Assembly: GCF_003576645.1 (NCBI RefSeq)
Contig: NC_044917.1
Location: forward strand, 16,264,290-16,328,289
Direction of reading: 5' to 3'
DNA length: 64,000 bases
Source: Ipomoea triloba
Taxonomy: Eukaryota; Streptophyta; Magnoliopsida; Solanales; Convolvulaceae
Shown: piece by piece, positions 1 through 11,201 of the stretch
How positions within the stretch are numbered: position 1 is the first letter of the stretch
How the letters are laid out: each line of letters begins with the position of its first letter
The notes under the pieces: generated by a model
What the model was told of the DNA's origin: nothing
Seen by the model: the letters and a program-made list of their open reading frames with translations, nothing else
Database searches by the model: none
Made by a program: the position numbers and the translations under genes

Positions 1-255
1 ACTGAACAAATTCTGACTCTGGAGATATTCAAGCTTCTGAAAATCACTGGGATATCTACTCACAGCAATATGTCTCCAGAAGAATGCATTGCCTGGTGGA
101 AAGATGGAGTAATTGATGGTGAGTTCGTGGGGGAAGCTTACAGGAACTACAGGCATCTAGATGTTACGGATGAATACATAAGCCTGGTAAATCCGAAAGA
201 CCCCATCAAGACACGAGAGGCCATCAACAAGAAGAGGAAAGCCAACAAGAAGTAA
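1..255 (+). CDS. C-terminal end of an unidentified ORF, entering from the left edge
   Basis: Frame 1 is open from the first base of the window to a TAA at 253-255. The 84 residues end in a lysine-rich tail (NKKRKANKK). I do not recognise a domain. A hydrophobic/tryptophan segment (EECIAWWKDG) lies about one third of the way along. Because it lies directly 5' of a truncated copia pol fragment, it may belong to the same or a nested retroelement rather than to a host gene. The start is outside the window. Positions 256-430 behind it look noncoding (T-rich, no ORF). Confidence 0.3.
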   Translation, partial: TEQILTLEIFKLLKITGISTHSNMSPEECIAWWKDGVIDGEFVGEAYRNYRHLDVTDEYISLVNPKDPIKTREAINKKRKANKK

Positions 256-430
256 GCTCTCGTGGTCCAAACTCCATCTTATTCCAGTCTATTGCTGTTT
301 ATGTTGTTCTTGATCTTATTAGTTTTTGTTTAAATCTTTCTACTAAACTCAATCATGTAAACATTCCCTTAATCTTAAATATATATATCTTTTGCTGGGG
401 GTGTTGTGTGAATTTGCTTATTAATCTGGG

Positions 431-1239
431 TTGTTTCTATCACAGACCAAGTATGCACAAAACTTGGTGAAGAGATTTGGTCTCGACTCGGCCGAGGAAG
501 CCAAGACCCCTCTCTCCATGACAGTGAAACTCACAAAAGACTCAGACTCCAAACCAGTAGATGGAAAGCTCTATCGAAGTATGATAGGAAGTCTGTTGTA
601 CCTAACCGCAAGCAGGCCTGATATAATGTTCAGTGTAGGACTATGTGCACGCTTTCAAGCTGATCCAAAAGAAGCACATCTGAATGCCATCAAAAGAATC
701 ATCAAATATGTGAAAGGAATAGTAAATCACGGGTTATGGTACTCTCGTGATTCAGGATCTGAACTACTGGGATATAGTGATGCTAATTGGGTAGGAAACC
801 TGGAAGACAGAAAAAGCACATCAGGAGGGTGCTTCTTTCTAGGCAAAAATCTTGTCTCATGGTTCAACAAGAAGCAAAATTCTATCTCCTTATCGACTGC
901 AGAAGCTGAATACATAGCGGCTGGTAGCTGTTGCGCTCAACTTATATGGATGAAACAGATGCTGAACGATTATGGTCTAAAGTTCAGCAGTATTGATCTT
1001 CACTGTGACAACACCAGTGCTATTAACATTGCAAAAAATCCTGTCCAACATTCCCGCACTAAACATATAGATATCCGACATCACTTTATCAGGGAACTCG
1101 TGGAAAAAATGGAGACATCAAGCTACATTACATACCAACGGACAAGCAACTAGGGGACATACTCACAAAGTCATTGGAAACAATGAGATTCAATACCCTC
1201 AAATCTGATCTTGGTATGTGTAATGTTTCACAAAACTAG
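431..1239 (+). pseudogene. Ty1/copia pol, C-terminal RT plus RNase H, frameshifted
   Basis: About 270 codons match the end of a copia-type polyprotein: the RT tail (KYAQNLVKRFGL, SRPDIMFSVGLCARFQ) followed by RNase H with YSDANWVG, DRKSTSGG, LSTAEAEYIA, CDNTSAI and RTKHIDIRHHF. The main frame stops at 1151-1153. The expected terminal segment (PTDKQLGDILTKSLE) continues in another frame from about 1129 to a TAG at 1237-1239, so a one-base indel near 1120-1130 breaks the gene. Everything N-terminal of the late RT is missing at about 430, where unrelated sequence abuts. The env-like gene downstream points to a Sirevirus-type element. It is not functional as read. Confidence 0.9.
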
Positions 1240-1697
1240 TACAACAAGTGGTACAAGTCTGTAAACTCAACTCATCATTTAAAAATTTCTTTTACTCTTT
1301 GTTAATATTTTTTTCTCTTCGCATTTTTTTCATTTTTATTACTATCTACAAAATGTCACACACAATATTCATGTCTTACTTGATAAGCATAAGATACCTA
1401 AGGAATAGTGTACCCTCCTGACCAAGCTGCCATAGCATTTATTACGGAGAGGACAACCGTCAAATCTGCACGACTCCCACTACTCTCACGCCTCATCACG
1501 TGACCCGAAGAAGCTGGCCATCATGCAGCCCTTCGACCTTTGAAAAACCAGTTGCAATAAGTAGAAATAAAAGATTTCACAAATCTCCGTCTCTCTCCAC
1601 CTTTCAGACTATAGCCACTCCAACCTACAAATCTCTCAAAGCTTCACACACACAGTCTGCCCTTTGTTCAGAAGTTCAACATCAAGCGTCCAGAGAG
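1240..1697 (+). other. Spacer/leader between pol and the env-like gene
   Basis: AT-rich to about 1400, then C/T-rich leader-like sequence leading to the ATG at 1698. A GTG-initiated extension of the downstream frame reaches back to 1500, but it has no recognisable content and is probably untranslated leader. Confidence 0.4.
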
Positions 1698-2689
1698 ATG
1701 GTGATGATTATCAATAACAAGATAAAGCCTCTGGGAGGAAAACCCATCTGGTCGTGGTATTCAAGGGTGGAACAACTCGATTATCTGAAAGGGTTTCTCA
1801 AGCCACTCGCAGCTGAGACGGGCGAACCATCAAAAGCTAAGGATCCTGAGGTTTATCTTGCAAAACCCTTTCTCTATTAACTGTTTTACTCAACAAATAT
1901 ACACATATGAACAGTATAGTTTTTATGCTTAACAAATATTTCAGGAAATAATTGTTCTATCGGATACTGAGGGCGATATTAACAGAGAAAATACTCCAGT
2001 AGAAAAACCCTTGCCCTTAGTTTCTGTAAAACAAGAACCTATAGAAGATGAACATGAGAATTCCTCTATTCCTAATAAAAACCTGCCTTTGCCTGTTGAT
2101 ATTAATCCCATGACTACTATTGTATATGGTCCACATCAGCTTCAACCCCCTGTTTCTCTATTCTCTAAGCTTGATCTGTTTAACATCATGGATGAACATA
2201 GAAGGTCAACCTCTCTTGTCAACCGATTATCTGTCCCCTTAAACATACCTCAGGTTACAGAACCCTCACAAAATCCAATTATGTCACTACCACCATCACA
2301 ACCCATAGAAACTGATAAGTCTAAGCAACAAAATCCTGAAATCTCTCAACCTATCATGTCAGAAGAGTCACACACTGATGAAACTAGGTATGAACCTCCC
2401 ACTGAACAAAACCCAGAAATAACTCCAGCCATTCCTACTGATGAATCTCCACTGGACTTTGAGATTGAATATGAAACAGGAAATGCCCCAGAAATACAGG
2501 TTATAGATCCAGCTGATGAGGAAGACGATTTACCACTGTCTCAGGTGAAGAGAAACAAGGACAAAGCAAAAGGCAAGAAGAAAGTCCAAGATGAACAAGC
2601 TGACAAAAACCCAGTGACAAAAATTCAAGTCTTTCCAATCCCTGCCACCGGACGCAAAACTAGATCATCTGCTGTTGTTAGGAACATCA

Positions 2690-4495
2690 TGTAATAGGTT
2701 TTGATGATACCAACTGTTAAGTAGAAATCCCCAAGTCTCGATACATAGGCAAAACACTGTAAGTTCGACAAGTAAACCAAGAGCGAAAATACAACCGGGT
2801 AACTTTGAGCTCAACTCGGAAAATATTTAAGCTCAAGGTAAATTTGTTTGAACATCTTAGAAGTCTCGTGTTGTAATCCTATAGACAAATCAGAAGAAGG
2901 CACGGGACAACTCTGGAGGAATAAGGGTCTGCGAGACATCAACTAAGTCTCGAGACATAAGCAGAGTTCGAGAGGTAGGACCTCTCGATACAGTTATCCA
3001 GTTCGAGACATAAACAGAGTTCGAGAGATAGACCTCTCGATATTTGAGTTCGAGACATTAAGCAATCAAGATATCAACCTTGGTCTCGATACACTAACAA
3101 TTCTCCAACAAAGCTGAATGACGGTCATACTTAAAGTTTGGAGAAGAAGAATATCATGGAGATGGAATAATGAAGAGGTGCCGAACGTGAAGATTTCAAA
3201 ATGGGCGGAAATGGATGACACGTCAGATTTCCACCACAAACGGTCAAAAGGTGCACCAATGCTGAAGTGGTCTGATTCCCTACAAACAAGGAATAATGGG
3301 AATATAAAAAGAGTAACTTTTACCAAAAGACGAAAGTGGAGCATGGACTCAAGAAAGTGAACTATGGAATATTCACTACAAGACAAAGAGGTTCAAGTTA
3401 CAAGATCACCACTCCATGAAATATGCTGAAAATATGCAAGACCCATGATCAGCATGGGAGACAAATTTCAAACGGAATAATTTTCCCTCCAACGGAATTA
3501 TTCCTCTACTCTCATATATAAGGACGTAAAGACACAGAAGAAAACAGGGAAGAAAAAAAGGGAAAAGAGAGAAAAAGGAGTTAAAAAGAAAAGAAGTTCG
3601 AAATTCTTAAGAAGTGTCTGTCTAAAACGTTCAAGTGCAAGTGCTTAACTTGGAATATCATCCTGATATTCAAAACAGCGAGAAAACACATCTTAGTGTT
3701 TGAGAGAGTTACAAAGCTTAAACTGTTATACATCTAGAAGGTGACCGAAGCTGCTCTACATCGAAGTTGATTCAACGATAGCTTGTGGTCAGATTGGAGT
3801 CTGTTACATTCAACTGTGACAACCAAAAACACCTTGCTTTGGATTAAGCAAGAGAGGTGGAGTAACCTGGCAGCTGTCCGAGTGAAAGAAACCTGAGGCT
3901 TGACGCGGGCTTGGTGATCAAAGGTCAAGTGCTCGAGAGGTGGAGTAGCTGGAAGCGGGGAGAAAGACCTTGGAGAGGTGGAGTAACCTGGGAGCTGTCT
4001 TGTGAAGATCCTGAGGCTTGACGCGGGCTTGGTGATCAAAGGTCAAGTGCTCGAGAGGTGGAGTAACAAGAAGCGGGGCGAAAAACCTGAGGCTTGAGGC
4101 GGGCTTCGTGATCAAAGCTCAAGCGCTCGATATTGTACTAAAAAGGGAAGTTTTTAGTGCAATCCTTCCAGGGAGTTTCTGGAAGAAGAGTGGACGTAGG
4201 CGGGTTGGCCGAACCACTTAAAAATCTCTCTTGCATTTACTTACTGCTTTTATCTCTCGCTAACCTCTCGATTGCACTGCATATAAACACACCTCTCGAA
4301 CTAACTCAAACTCGTGCTAACTAAAAGGGGATAACTTTTCCGCTGCGCATAAAACTTTGTCTTCACCTCGTGAGGTATCAAACCTAAACATCCTGAGTTC
4401 AATACACACGAGAGGTCGAAAAGATTTGCAAAATCTTATACAAGTCTATTCACCCCCCCCCTCTAGACTTGTACCCCATCCCCTTGGGACCAACA
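2690..4495. mobile_element. LTR-like insertion (probable solo LTR) inside the env-like gene
   Basis: About 1.8 kb of sequence unlike its surroundings separates two parts of one coding region. It begins near TGTAATAGG and ends near GGGACCAACA, giving TG...CA ends. It holds a TATA-like box (CATATATAAGG, about 3513), repeated 'GTTCGAGA...CTCTCGA' motifs at 2930-3060, and a C-rich stretch at 4451-4460 like that found near the 3' end of many plant LTRs. No gag or pol is present, which suggests a solo LTR. A clean target-site duplication could not be identified, so both borders are approximate. Confidence 0.55.
3850..4130 (+). repeat. Imperfect tandem repeat inside the LTR-like insertion
   Basis: Four imperfect units each open with GAGAGGTGGAGTA (starts near 3850, 3934, 3974 and 4052). 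Three contain a 'CCTGAGGCTTGA(C/G)GCGGGCTT' block. Unit lengths alternate, so internal deletion has occurred in the second. Confidence 0.7.
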
Positions 4496-5746
4496 GCCGT
4501 CACTGAACAAAAGGAGAAGGAAACCCCATCACCTGTCCGAAAATCTAAAAGAAAGCAACCTGCTGCTGAACAAACTACTGCTCAAGAAGCTACCGGCAGT
4601 AAAAAGAGGAAAAAGGGTGTTCCTACAAAATCAACTCAATCACCACTGCCTGATAGCCAGCCAGATGTACCAGCTGTTGCACCTCTGGAAACAATCCGTC
4701 CTCAATTTCTGTCTGATGAATTTGCAGCAAGATGGGACTCAACAAACCAAAGGAAAATCTTGAGTGAAAGATTTCTGGATGTTGAAAGGTTCAAATCTCA
4801 GTGCCAACTCATGCCTGTATTTGAGAAATTGCACTTGGCCAAATCTGTGACCACCCTGAACAGCTACCCACCCATTGCCATAAAAGAATTCTATGCTAAT
4901 CTAATGACCACCCTCAGGGAGGCAGGATCATCACTATATGGGCGTGTATGGCTCAGGGGAAATGAATACAATTTCAATCCTTCCGTCATTAACATGTACC
5001 TGGGAATTGATGCAAGTGACATTGAGGATCCAGATCTAGGGGCAAACACAATTACCAAGATCATCACTGGAGGAACATACAGCTATTGGCCCTCTGAAAC
5101 TAACATGCTGCCTGCAAAATCATTGACCACAAAGTATGCAATCCTGCATAAGATCGCCATGACGAACTGGATGCCAAATGAGCACAGGGGAGGACTGAAC
5201 TTACCTATGGCCAATCTAATCTACAGAATCCGAAAAGGTATACCTGTTGACTTAGGTGATTTAATTTTCAAGCATGTGGCTTCTTTCAGAAAACCTGCCA
5301 CCAAGGAGAGCAAAGTGAAGCTGCCATTTCCATGTACAATTTATGGGGTTCTTTATGCACAAGGCTTCAGACTAGAACAAAATAAGCCCATGGAAACTCC
5401 TAAAGTCAGACTGATTGATGCTCGACTCAAACAAGGATCCCACGTGCTTGACATTTTTCCAGAACATGGAAGCAGCTCTGCCCCAGCCTTGAATCTCGAC
5501 GTCCCTTACACAAGCAGGCTTACAGCTCAGCATCTTGACAGAAGCATCAAGGAACTCAACACTATCATCCAAATCCTTGTAGAGAAGAGGGCAGTTGAAA
5601 TGCAGCTGCGTGAACAACTAAGACTAAGAGATCAAGAGACAGCTGCTGCAACTTCTGAACCACCTGTTGATCCTTCCATGGCACATGAAGCTCAAATCAC
5701 TGAAAATCCACCGAATGTTGATGTTGATGTTACCTTGAATAGCTAG

Positions 5747-6185
5747 GAGGCTGACTCTTCAGAATCGGAATGATTCTGTTTTTAATATCTGGGTTGATTT
5801 TCTACTTGGTCCTGCTAAGGAGTCTTGTGGCTATAGATTCACAAGTTTCTAGCAATAGGGGGAGTAGGAATAACCTTCTAATCACTGGTTACTCTGGTTT
5901 CATTGGTTACTCTGGTTTCATTGGTTACTCTGGTTGGTTACTTTGGTTACTAGTAATTTTTCTGATGGTTTAAAGATTATCCTTGTTTAGCATGTTTTAA
6001 GTCTTGTAATAGAGTCTTATGTCATAGCCTATGCTATCTGCTTTGTTTTTGTATTGATGATATAATCATTTTCAAGTTCTCTGTTATTAAGCACTTTACT
6101 TATGAATGAACGTTGTTTTTTACTATCTCTGATATATTAGAAAGTTGTTGTAAATTGCCAAGAAACTTGCTACAAAGGGGGAAAT
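5747..6185 (+). other. 3' noncoding region of the copia element with polypurine tract
   Basis: Holds an 18-bp unit (GGTTACTCTGGTTTCATT) repeated about three times from 5887, and a purine run AAAGGGGGAAA at 6174-6184. The run sits immediately before a TGTTA start, the expected arrangement of polypurine tract and 3' LTR. A second purine run (AATAGGGGGAGTAGG) lies near 5855. Confidence 0.6.
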
Positions 6186-6990
6186 TGTTAATAAAAATGC
6201 TAAGTCAAAATTCTCTTGAAACTCCCTAAATTGTACCAAGTTCTTGTGACAATATTTTTAGTTCAGCAGATAGTTCAAAAACAGGTCTTAAGATGTTTTA
6301 GGCTTATAGTAGTCTAGTTCAGTAAATAGTTCAGAAGACCTGAAAGACCTTGAAGACAGCTTACTGAACGAAGAACTGTACAAGAGCAGAAAAGATGTTC
6401 AGAGTTGGTTACTGAAACTTCAACCGCTTACCAGATTCAGACAAGGATATATATATATGACCCAACTCTCTCTATGAACGGTGTTGAGAAAAATTACTTT
6501 GAAGATCTAGACTTAAAGTTTTCATCTACATGATTACAAGAAATCTTGGCAAAGCTTACCTTTGATCCAAGATACATTTTCTATGAAGTCATTGGGCAAG
6601 AAATCACTCTAAAGAAGTAGTTCGCGCTATCATTGAGGGGGAGCCTCAATTCAAGAAGATCGGGAGATCGAGTTCATGTCAACTCTTCAAGGTTGAACTC
6701 TAGGAAGAAGCTGTGATGAAATTCTAGAGTGACCGTGTGATCTACAATTATATCGGTGGTACATTTCATATTGTTGATCAATGAAGAGTTGGGCAATCAG
6801 AGTGATACCCCCCAGATGTAGGAATTGAGGTTCCGAACTGGGTTATCAATTGCTTGAGTCTTTTACTGCTTTACAAGTTTCTTTCATTCAGTTCTGCTCC
6901 ATTATTCATCTTGATCAAATCTCTGCACTAGGTCAAAAAGTGTTAAGTGTCCTCCAATAAATCTAGCAATTAGGTTTTCAATTGGGAGTT
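6186..6990 (+). mobile_element. 3' LTR of the copia element (right border uncertain)
   Basis: Starts TGTTAATAAAA directly after the polypurine tract. A TATA-like run (GGATATATATATATGAC) lies near 6447, with no ORF. The 5' LTR is outside the window, so the right end cannot be set by comparison; it probably lies between about 6900 and 7010. Confidence 0.55.
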
Positions 6991-6999
6991 ACTCACAAC

Positions 7000-7611
7000 C
7001 TTTAGGACCTTGAATCAGTTAGTCTAAACTTCACCTAGCTTCTTCCTTGAAATCAACCTCACCGCCTTTTTCTTTTACTATCATCATTTATGTAATCTGT
7101 TCCATCAATTCTATCTCTCCTCACCTCCCTATTTTTGCTCCTATACCATTTGTTTTCCCTCCCATCCATGATCCAAATCATTCCATGAACTCCTCTTAGT
7201 CCTTGATCTTGATCTGCCAGTAGACGATGGTGGATCTACAAGAACCTAATAATGGTGTTCATGTTCATCATAAATAAATCCGTCCATAGTTGATGTCGGA
7301 TCGTGTTATCTATCCAATGGTACAACTGCAAAGGAAAAAAGATTAGACGGCTTAGAACTTTGAGATTATATTATTCCTTTGCAGCATGACTATCATAAAG
7401 TGTATATGTTATAAATTGTATACCCCATCAATATTGGCTTTATTTATATGCATATGGTTCCAATTCATAGTTTGATTAGGATTTGGATTCCTTGTATGGC
7501 AAGGAAAAGGATTTCAAATTTATATTCAAGTTCATTTATTTCAACCACATTACTTAATTAACTCTGACCACATAATTAACATCTTAATAAATAAAATATA
7601 TTATAGGAAAA
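7000..7611. other. Intergenic, nothing recognised
   Basis: AT-rich sequence without ORFs, repeats or motifs that I can assign. Confidence 0.4.
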
Positions 7612-7757
7612 TCTTACTTCTATACTATTCTATACTACTAATAAAAATAAAATTTTATTGCTTTTCGGCCAAACTACTTCCAAGCTATTACTTAGTTATA
7701 ATAGTATAATTGTTAATAATAATTGTTATGGTAATAATACCTCAATAAATGTGCCAA

Positions 7758-7758
<1 letters not shown>

Positions 7759-7816
<58 letters not shown>
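7759..7816. repeat. (TA)n microsatellite
   Basis: Uninterrupted TA dinucleotides, about 28 units. Confidence 0.95.
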
Positions 7817-7820
<4 letters not shown>

Positions 7821-8079
7821 CTTAAGGTATAAATATTAGTACATTTATTTAACAATGGTAATTAAGAAATTAATTGCACAGCTATTAGTATAATTGACTA
7901 ATAATTATTATGTTAATTAAGTTAATAATTACACGGATATTAGTATAATTACAGTTAAACATGGGTTGTTGAATTTATAAATAGTGATTGGAACGGAAAT
8001 GTTGAGACAAAAAAAAAAAAACACATTGAGATATGCCTTCTATCTTCATTCTACCATATTTTATTTGTCTTGAAAAAAA

Positions 8080-8382
8080 GTAGCAGGTTGTAACACTTCA
8101 TACCGTTGATGCAAAATACATTACAACAACAAATTGTGATATTCAAGCAATTTGGCTGAAGAGAATTTTGAAATTTTTACCACACAGGCAAAAATCAACT
8201 ACAATTGTTTTCTGTGATAACAAGTATATCTTGCCAGTACCAAGCATATTGATGTAAGATTCCATAAGGTTAGGGAGTTGGTTGTTTTTGGTAAAATATT
8301 ATTGCAGGAAATTCATACTAGTGAGAATGCAGTTGAAATGTTAACAAAGGCAGATTGTTTGAACTTGTTAAATTTCCTTTGA
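8080..8382 (+). pseudogene. Old Ty1/copia RNase H fragment
   Basis: Translating across stops and shifts shows a copia RNase H: TVDAKYITTTNCDIQAIWLKR, then a segment with CDNK. From 8236 to the TGA at 8380-8382 the frame is clean (STKHIDVRFHKVRELV, then HTSENAVEMLTK). The motif order matches the fragment at 431-1239, but it is much more decayed and from a different subfamily. Confidence 0.8.
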
Positions 8383-10230
8383 GTCATATTCAGTCATCTG
8401 TATTAATAGGTCAGTAAACTAAATTGCCAATGAACTTACCAAGGTGATTAGCGCTCACACTACCTTAGTAGTTTAGGAATATGAGCCTCCGGCTTGTATG
8501 CAACCCCTTGTTTTTTTAATACTCCTTCTGTCACATTTTATCTGTCATACTTACTATTCATTGGTCAAATCAACTCTGTATTCTTTACTTATTTCTATTA
8601 GCATTTCTTATCAATTTTAAATTTGATTTTTTGTGTTTAATAATACTTTTAATGTAGCTTCTAAATATATAAATTTTACATAGTAATTCTAAACTTAATA
8701 TTATGAAAAATTAAATCATAAATAACTTCAGTTAAATCTCGTTAACTGAACTTGACACATTTGAAATAATATTTCTTCTTTTGGCATTAAAAAAATACTA
8801 ACAGGGCATTTGATTGGATGGAAGGAATTAGATGGGAAAAGAATTGCAATTCCATGGAAAAAAAATAATGCGAGAATAAAGTGAGAGTTTAAATTCCAGT
8901 ATTTGGTTTGCAAGAATAAAATTACTGGGAATTTCAATTTCAATGTTGGTATACATGGAAATTGAGAGAAAATAAGTAGTATAAAGTCCAAAATGTTAAT
9001 TGTTGTTGTTGTTGTTGTTATTGTTACTGTTATTGTTATTGTTATTATTATTATTATTATTATTAATCTTAAATGACAAGTATCCCTTGGACTCATTTGC
9101 ATATTCAAACCCCAAAAAATATAACATATTAAATTCAAAAGCACTCATCTACAGTAACTCGACTAAAAAAACACAAGCATTTGATTTGGGCAGTCAGAAA
9201 GTTTGATCAAAGCCATCAAGTAAAAAACACAAGTATTTGATTTGGGCAGTCAGGAGGTTTGATCAAAGCCTTGTACTCTTCATTGGACAACCCATCAACT
9301 TGACTTAACTCGGTGTCTAATTGTTGCACTTTTTCTTTAAGAGTTGTTGCATATAAAGAATACAAAATTTGAAGAATTCAGCATATAATGAATTCAAAGG
9401 AACGTACATGAAAGTTGTATATAAACAATGCATATCTACACTTATAATAAGAGCCAATAATGTTATACCCTTAAGTGAAACTAAAAAAATGTTGGTGTAA
9501 TAGTCTGTTATAACATATTGTACTTTGTGTTCTTCTTATTGTACAACCTCCAATTAAATTCCTAATATATCCTAATCCTTTATAATTTTACCAAATTCTT
9601 TCCATTTAAATATAACGAAAGTTTAACATTAAAATTCTTTAAGCAATTTGTTTCTTTATTGCAGTTTTCAAACAAATTGGCAATATTCTATAATACAATT
9701 CTGTATAGATTTCTAACTTAAAAATTAGAATATTGAAGTCTTAATAGGATTCTATAATACAATTTTGTATAGATTCCTAACTAAACTATTATTCTACCCA
9801 AAGCAACAGTATGTAAACCCCTTCCCTTCTCACTGGTATTCACCCAACACTAAACCTAACATATTCTGCAACACACCATCTACTTGACATTCTATAGGTA
9901 TGATTGTCAAAATATTATAATGCTAATTTTATTATTTGTATTTGTACTCATAATGATTACAGTTGTTTTTTTTAAATCAATGATGGTATACTTGTTAATT
10001 AGTATAACTTCAATCTCGTTATGTGAATATATCTATTGTATAACCTATTCATCCATACTTGTATCATTGTGTGTAATGTTGTGGTTCTCATTATATTCCT
10101 CTATAATCTACACATTTTAGTTACTTCTAACTCTCTAATATATGGTTTTTGAATTTATGCTGTGGTTCCCATTATATTATTTCATAATATCCTTTATGAA
10201 CATATTTCCCATGGCACAAGGATATTAGTC
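8383..10230. other. AT-rich noncoding interior of the candidate Helitron
   Basis: Contains a (TTG)n/(TTA)n microsatellite at 8996-9065, and a tandem duplication of about 55 bp at 9171-9270 sharing 'TTTGATTTGGGCAGTCAG'. Open frames in the microsatellite are repeat artefacts. I see no gene. Confidence 0.6.
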
Positions 10231-10440
10231 ATGACAAATGCAGTAAAGTTAATTGATATTAACACACAAACTGTGGGCTGGAGTTGTACAGTTCGTGTCA
10301 TTAAGAAAAACAAACCAAAAAACGCTATTGGAACACCTAAGAAAAAGTATATGCTCATTGTCCTTGAGAATTAAACTGTAAGTAAATAGTAAAAAATTTC
10401 TCCCTTTATTATTATTATTATTATTATTATTTTATTTTTA

Positions 10441-10480
<40 letters not shown>

Positions 10481-10693
10481 GATGCTCTCATTCACCACCA
10501 ACATCATTGTAAATGATATATCTAAATGCAAGGAACTCGAGTTCAATTAATAGTGTTTGATAATGACATTGGAATGTATGATATCACTTTACAAACCAAC
10601 AAATGGTACATCATCTCAAATGTCATTGTCAAACATGTCCGGACGAACTATAAAGTACTTAATCACAAATACAATTTCGTTATGTTTTATTAA
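10231..10693 (+). pseudogene. RPA1-like OB-fold (DUF223-type) fragment
   Basis: Two open pieces together resemble the N-terminal single-strand-DNA-binding OB fold of plant RPA70-like proteins. Piece 1 (10231-10374) carries WSCTVRVIKKNKPKNAIG and MLIVLEN. Piece 2 (10532-10693) carries GTRVQLIVFDNDI, WYIISNVIVKHVRTNY and ends in TAA. Between them lie intron-like sequence and an ATT microsatellite. Piece 1 reaches a stop before a usable donor, so the gene is probably broken. Full RPA70 is about 600 aa and only about 100 aa remain. RPA-like ORFs are common Helitron cargo. Confidence 0.65.
10407..10481. repeat. (ATT)n microsatellite
   Basis: Two ATT/TTA runs separated by a short interruption. A further (ATT)n run lies at 11124-11149. 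Confidence 0.9.
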
Positions 10694-11201
10694 AATATAT
10701 AAGCATCGGGACTATTTCTTTGACTTTTATTAATTTAGCATTTTGTTCTCTCTCATTATTATATGACTACTTTAACCAATTAAGAAGCACTAATTTAAAA
10801 ATACGCATTGGGCATTGGTTTAATCGCGCAACGCGCGTGTGATAACTAGTAAAGAATATAATTTTGAATAGTTATTGCATATAAAAATTTAAATGAACAT
10901 ACACAAAGGGAAGTAAAAGAAATAGTACACTGATATAATTTAAAAGGGAAGGTCATACATCAATTTTAAATTAAAAAATGTAGGAATAATTTTATATCAT
11001 TATTATTTCTTTTCTTCCTAAAATTCACAAATTAAAATTTCAATGAGCCATTGAATTCTAATTCAATGAAAATGAGAGAATAGTAATTAAGTAGAATTAT
11101 AATTTTCTCCAACCAAGCGAAATTATTATTATTATTATTATTATTATTTTGAAAACAAGCGAAAAAATTTTAGTTACCTCAAAAATTAGGTGGAATTTTA
11201 A

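Larger units (their letters stand above)
1698..5746 (+). pseudogene. Sirevirus env-like / 'plant transposon protein' gene with one intron, split by an LTR-like insertion
   Basis: Exon 1 runs 1698-1850, followed by a 94-bp intron 1851-1944 (GT...TTTCAG) in phase 0. Exon 2 continues open from 1945 to about 2689, where the LTR-like insert begins. The frame resumes after the insert at about 4496 and ends at a TAG at 5744-5746. The first part is acidic and Pro/Glu/Ser-rich, then comes a Lys/Arg-rich stretch (RKSKRKQP). The C-terminal third is the conserved domain seen in plant retroelement third ORFs (IKEFYANL, YGRVWLRG, GLNLPMANLIYRI, PFPCTIYGVLYA). Such third ORFs follow pol in Sireviruses and their function is unproven. 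The start at 1698 is the first ATG in the frame that crosses the intron. The gene is dead because of the insertion. Confidence 0.75.
7612..10849 (+). mobile_element. Candidate non-autonomous Helitron
   Basis: The right end has the Helitron signature: a GC hairpin (CGCGC-AAC-GCGCG, 10825-10837), 8 bases, then CTAG at 10846-10849 followed by T. The proposed left end is TC at 7612 preceded by A, opening TCTTACTTCTATACTATTC, the T/C/A-rich style of plant Helitron 5' ends. This gives the A/T flanks expected for insertion between A and T. An RPA1-like OB-fold remnant, a typical plant Helitron passenger, lies in the same orientation close to the 3' end. No Rep/helicase ORF is present. The left border is the weaker call. 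Confidence 0.42.

Noticed and set aside
2710..4494. Repeated ACCAAC at 2709-2714 and 4489-4494 as a target duplication of the LTR-like insert
   Set aside because: It would make the LTR end in TTGGG instead of CA and would put the left border 20 bp after the coding frame already breaks. It more likely belongs to the LTR termini themselves.
9000..9206. Leu-rich ORF
   Set aside because: It is translation of a (TTG)n/(TTA)n microsatellite.
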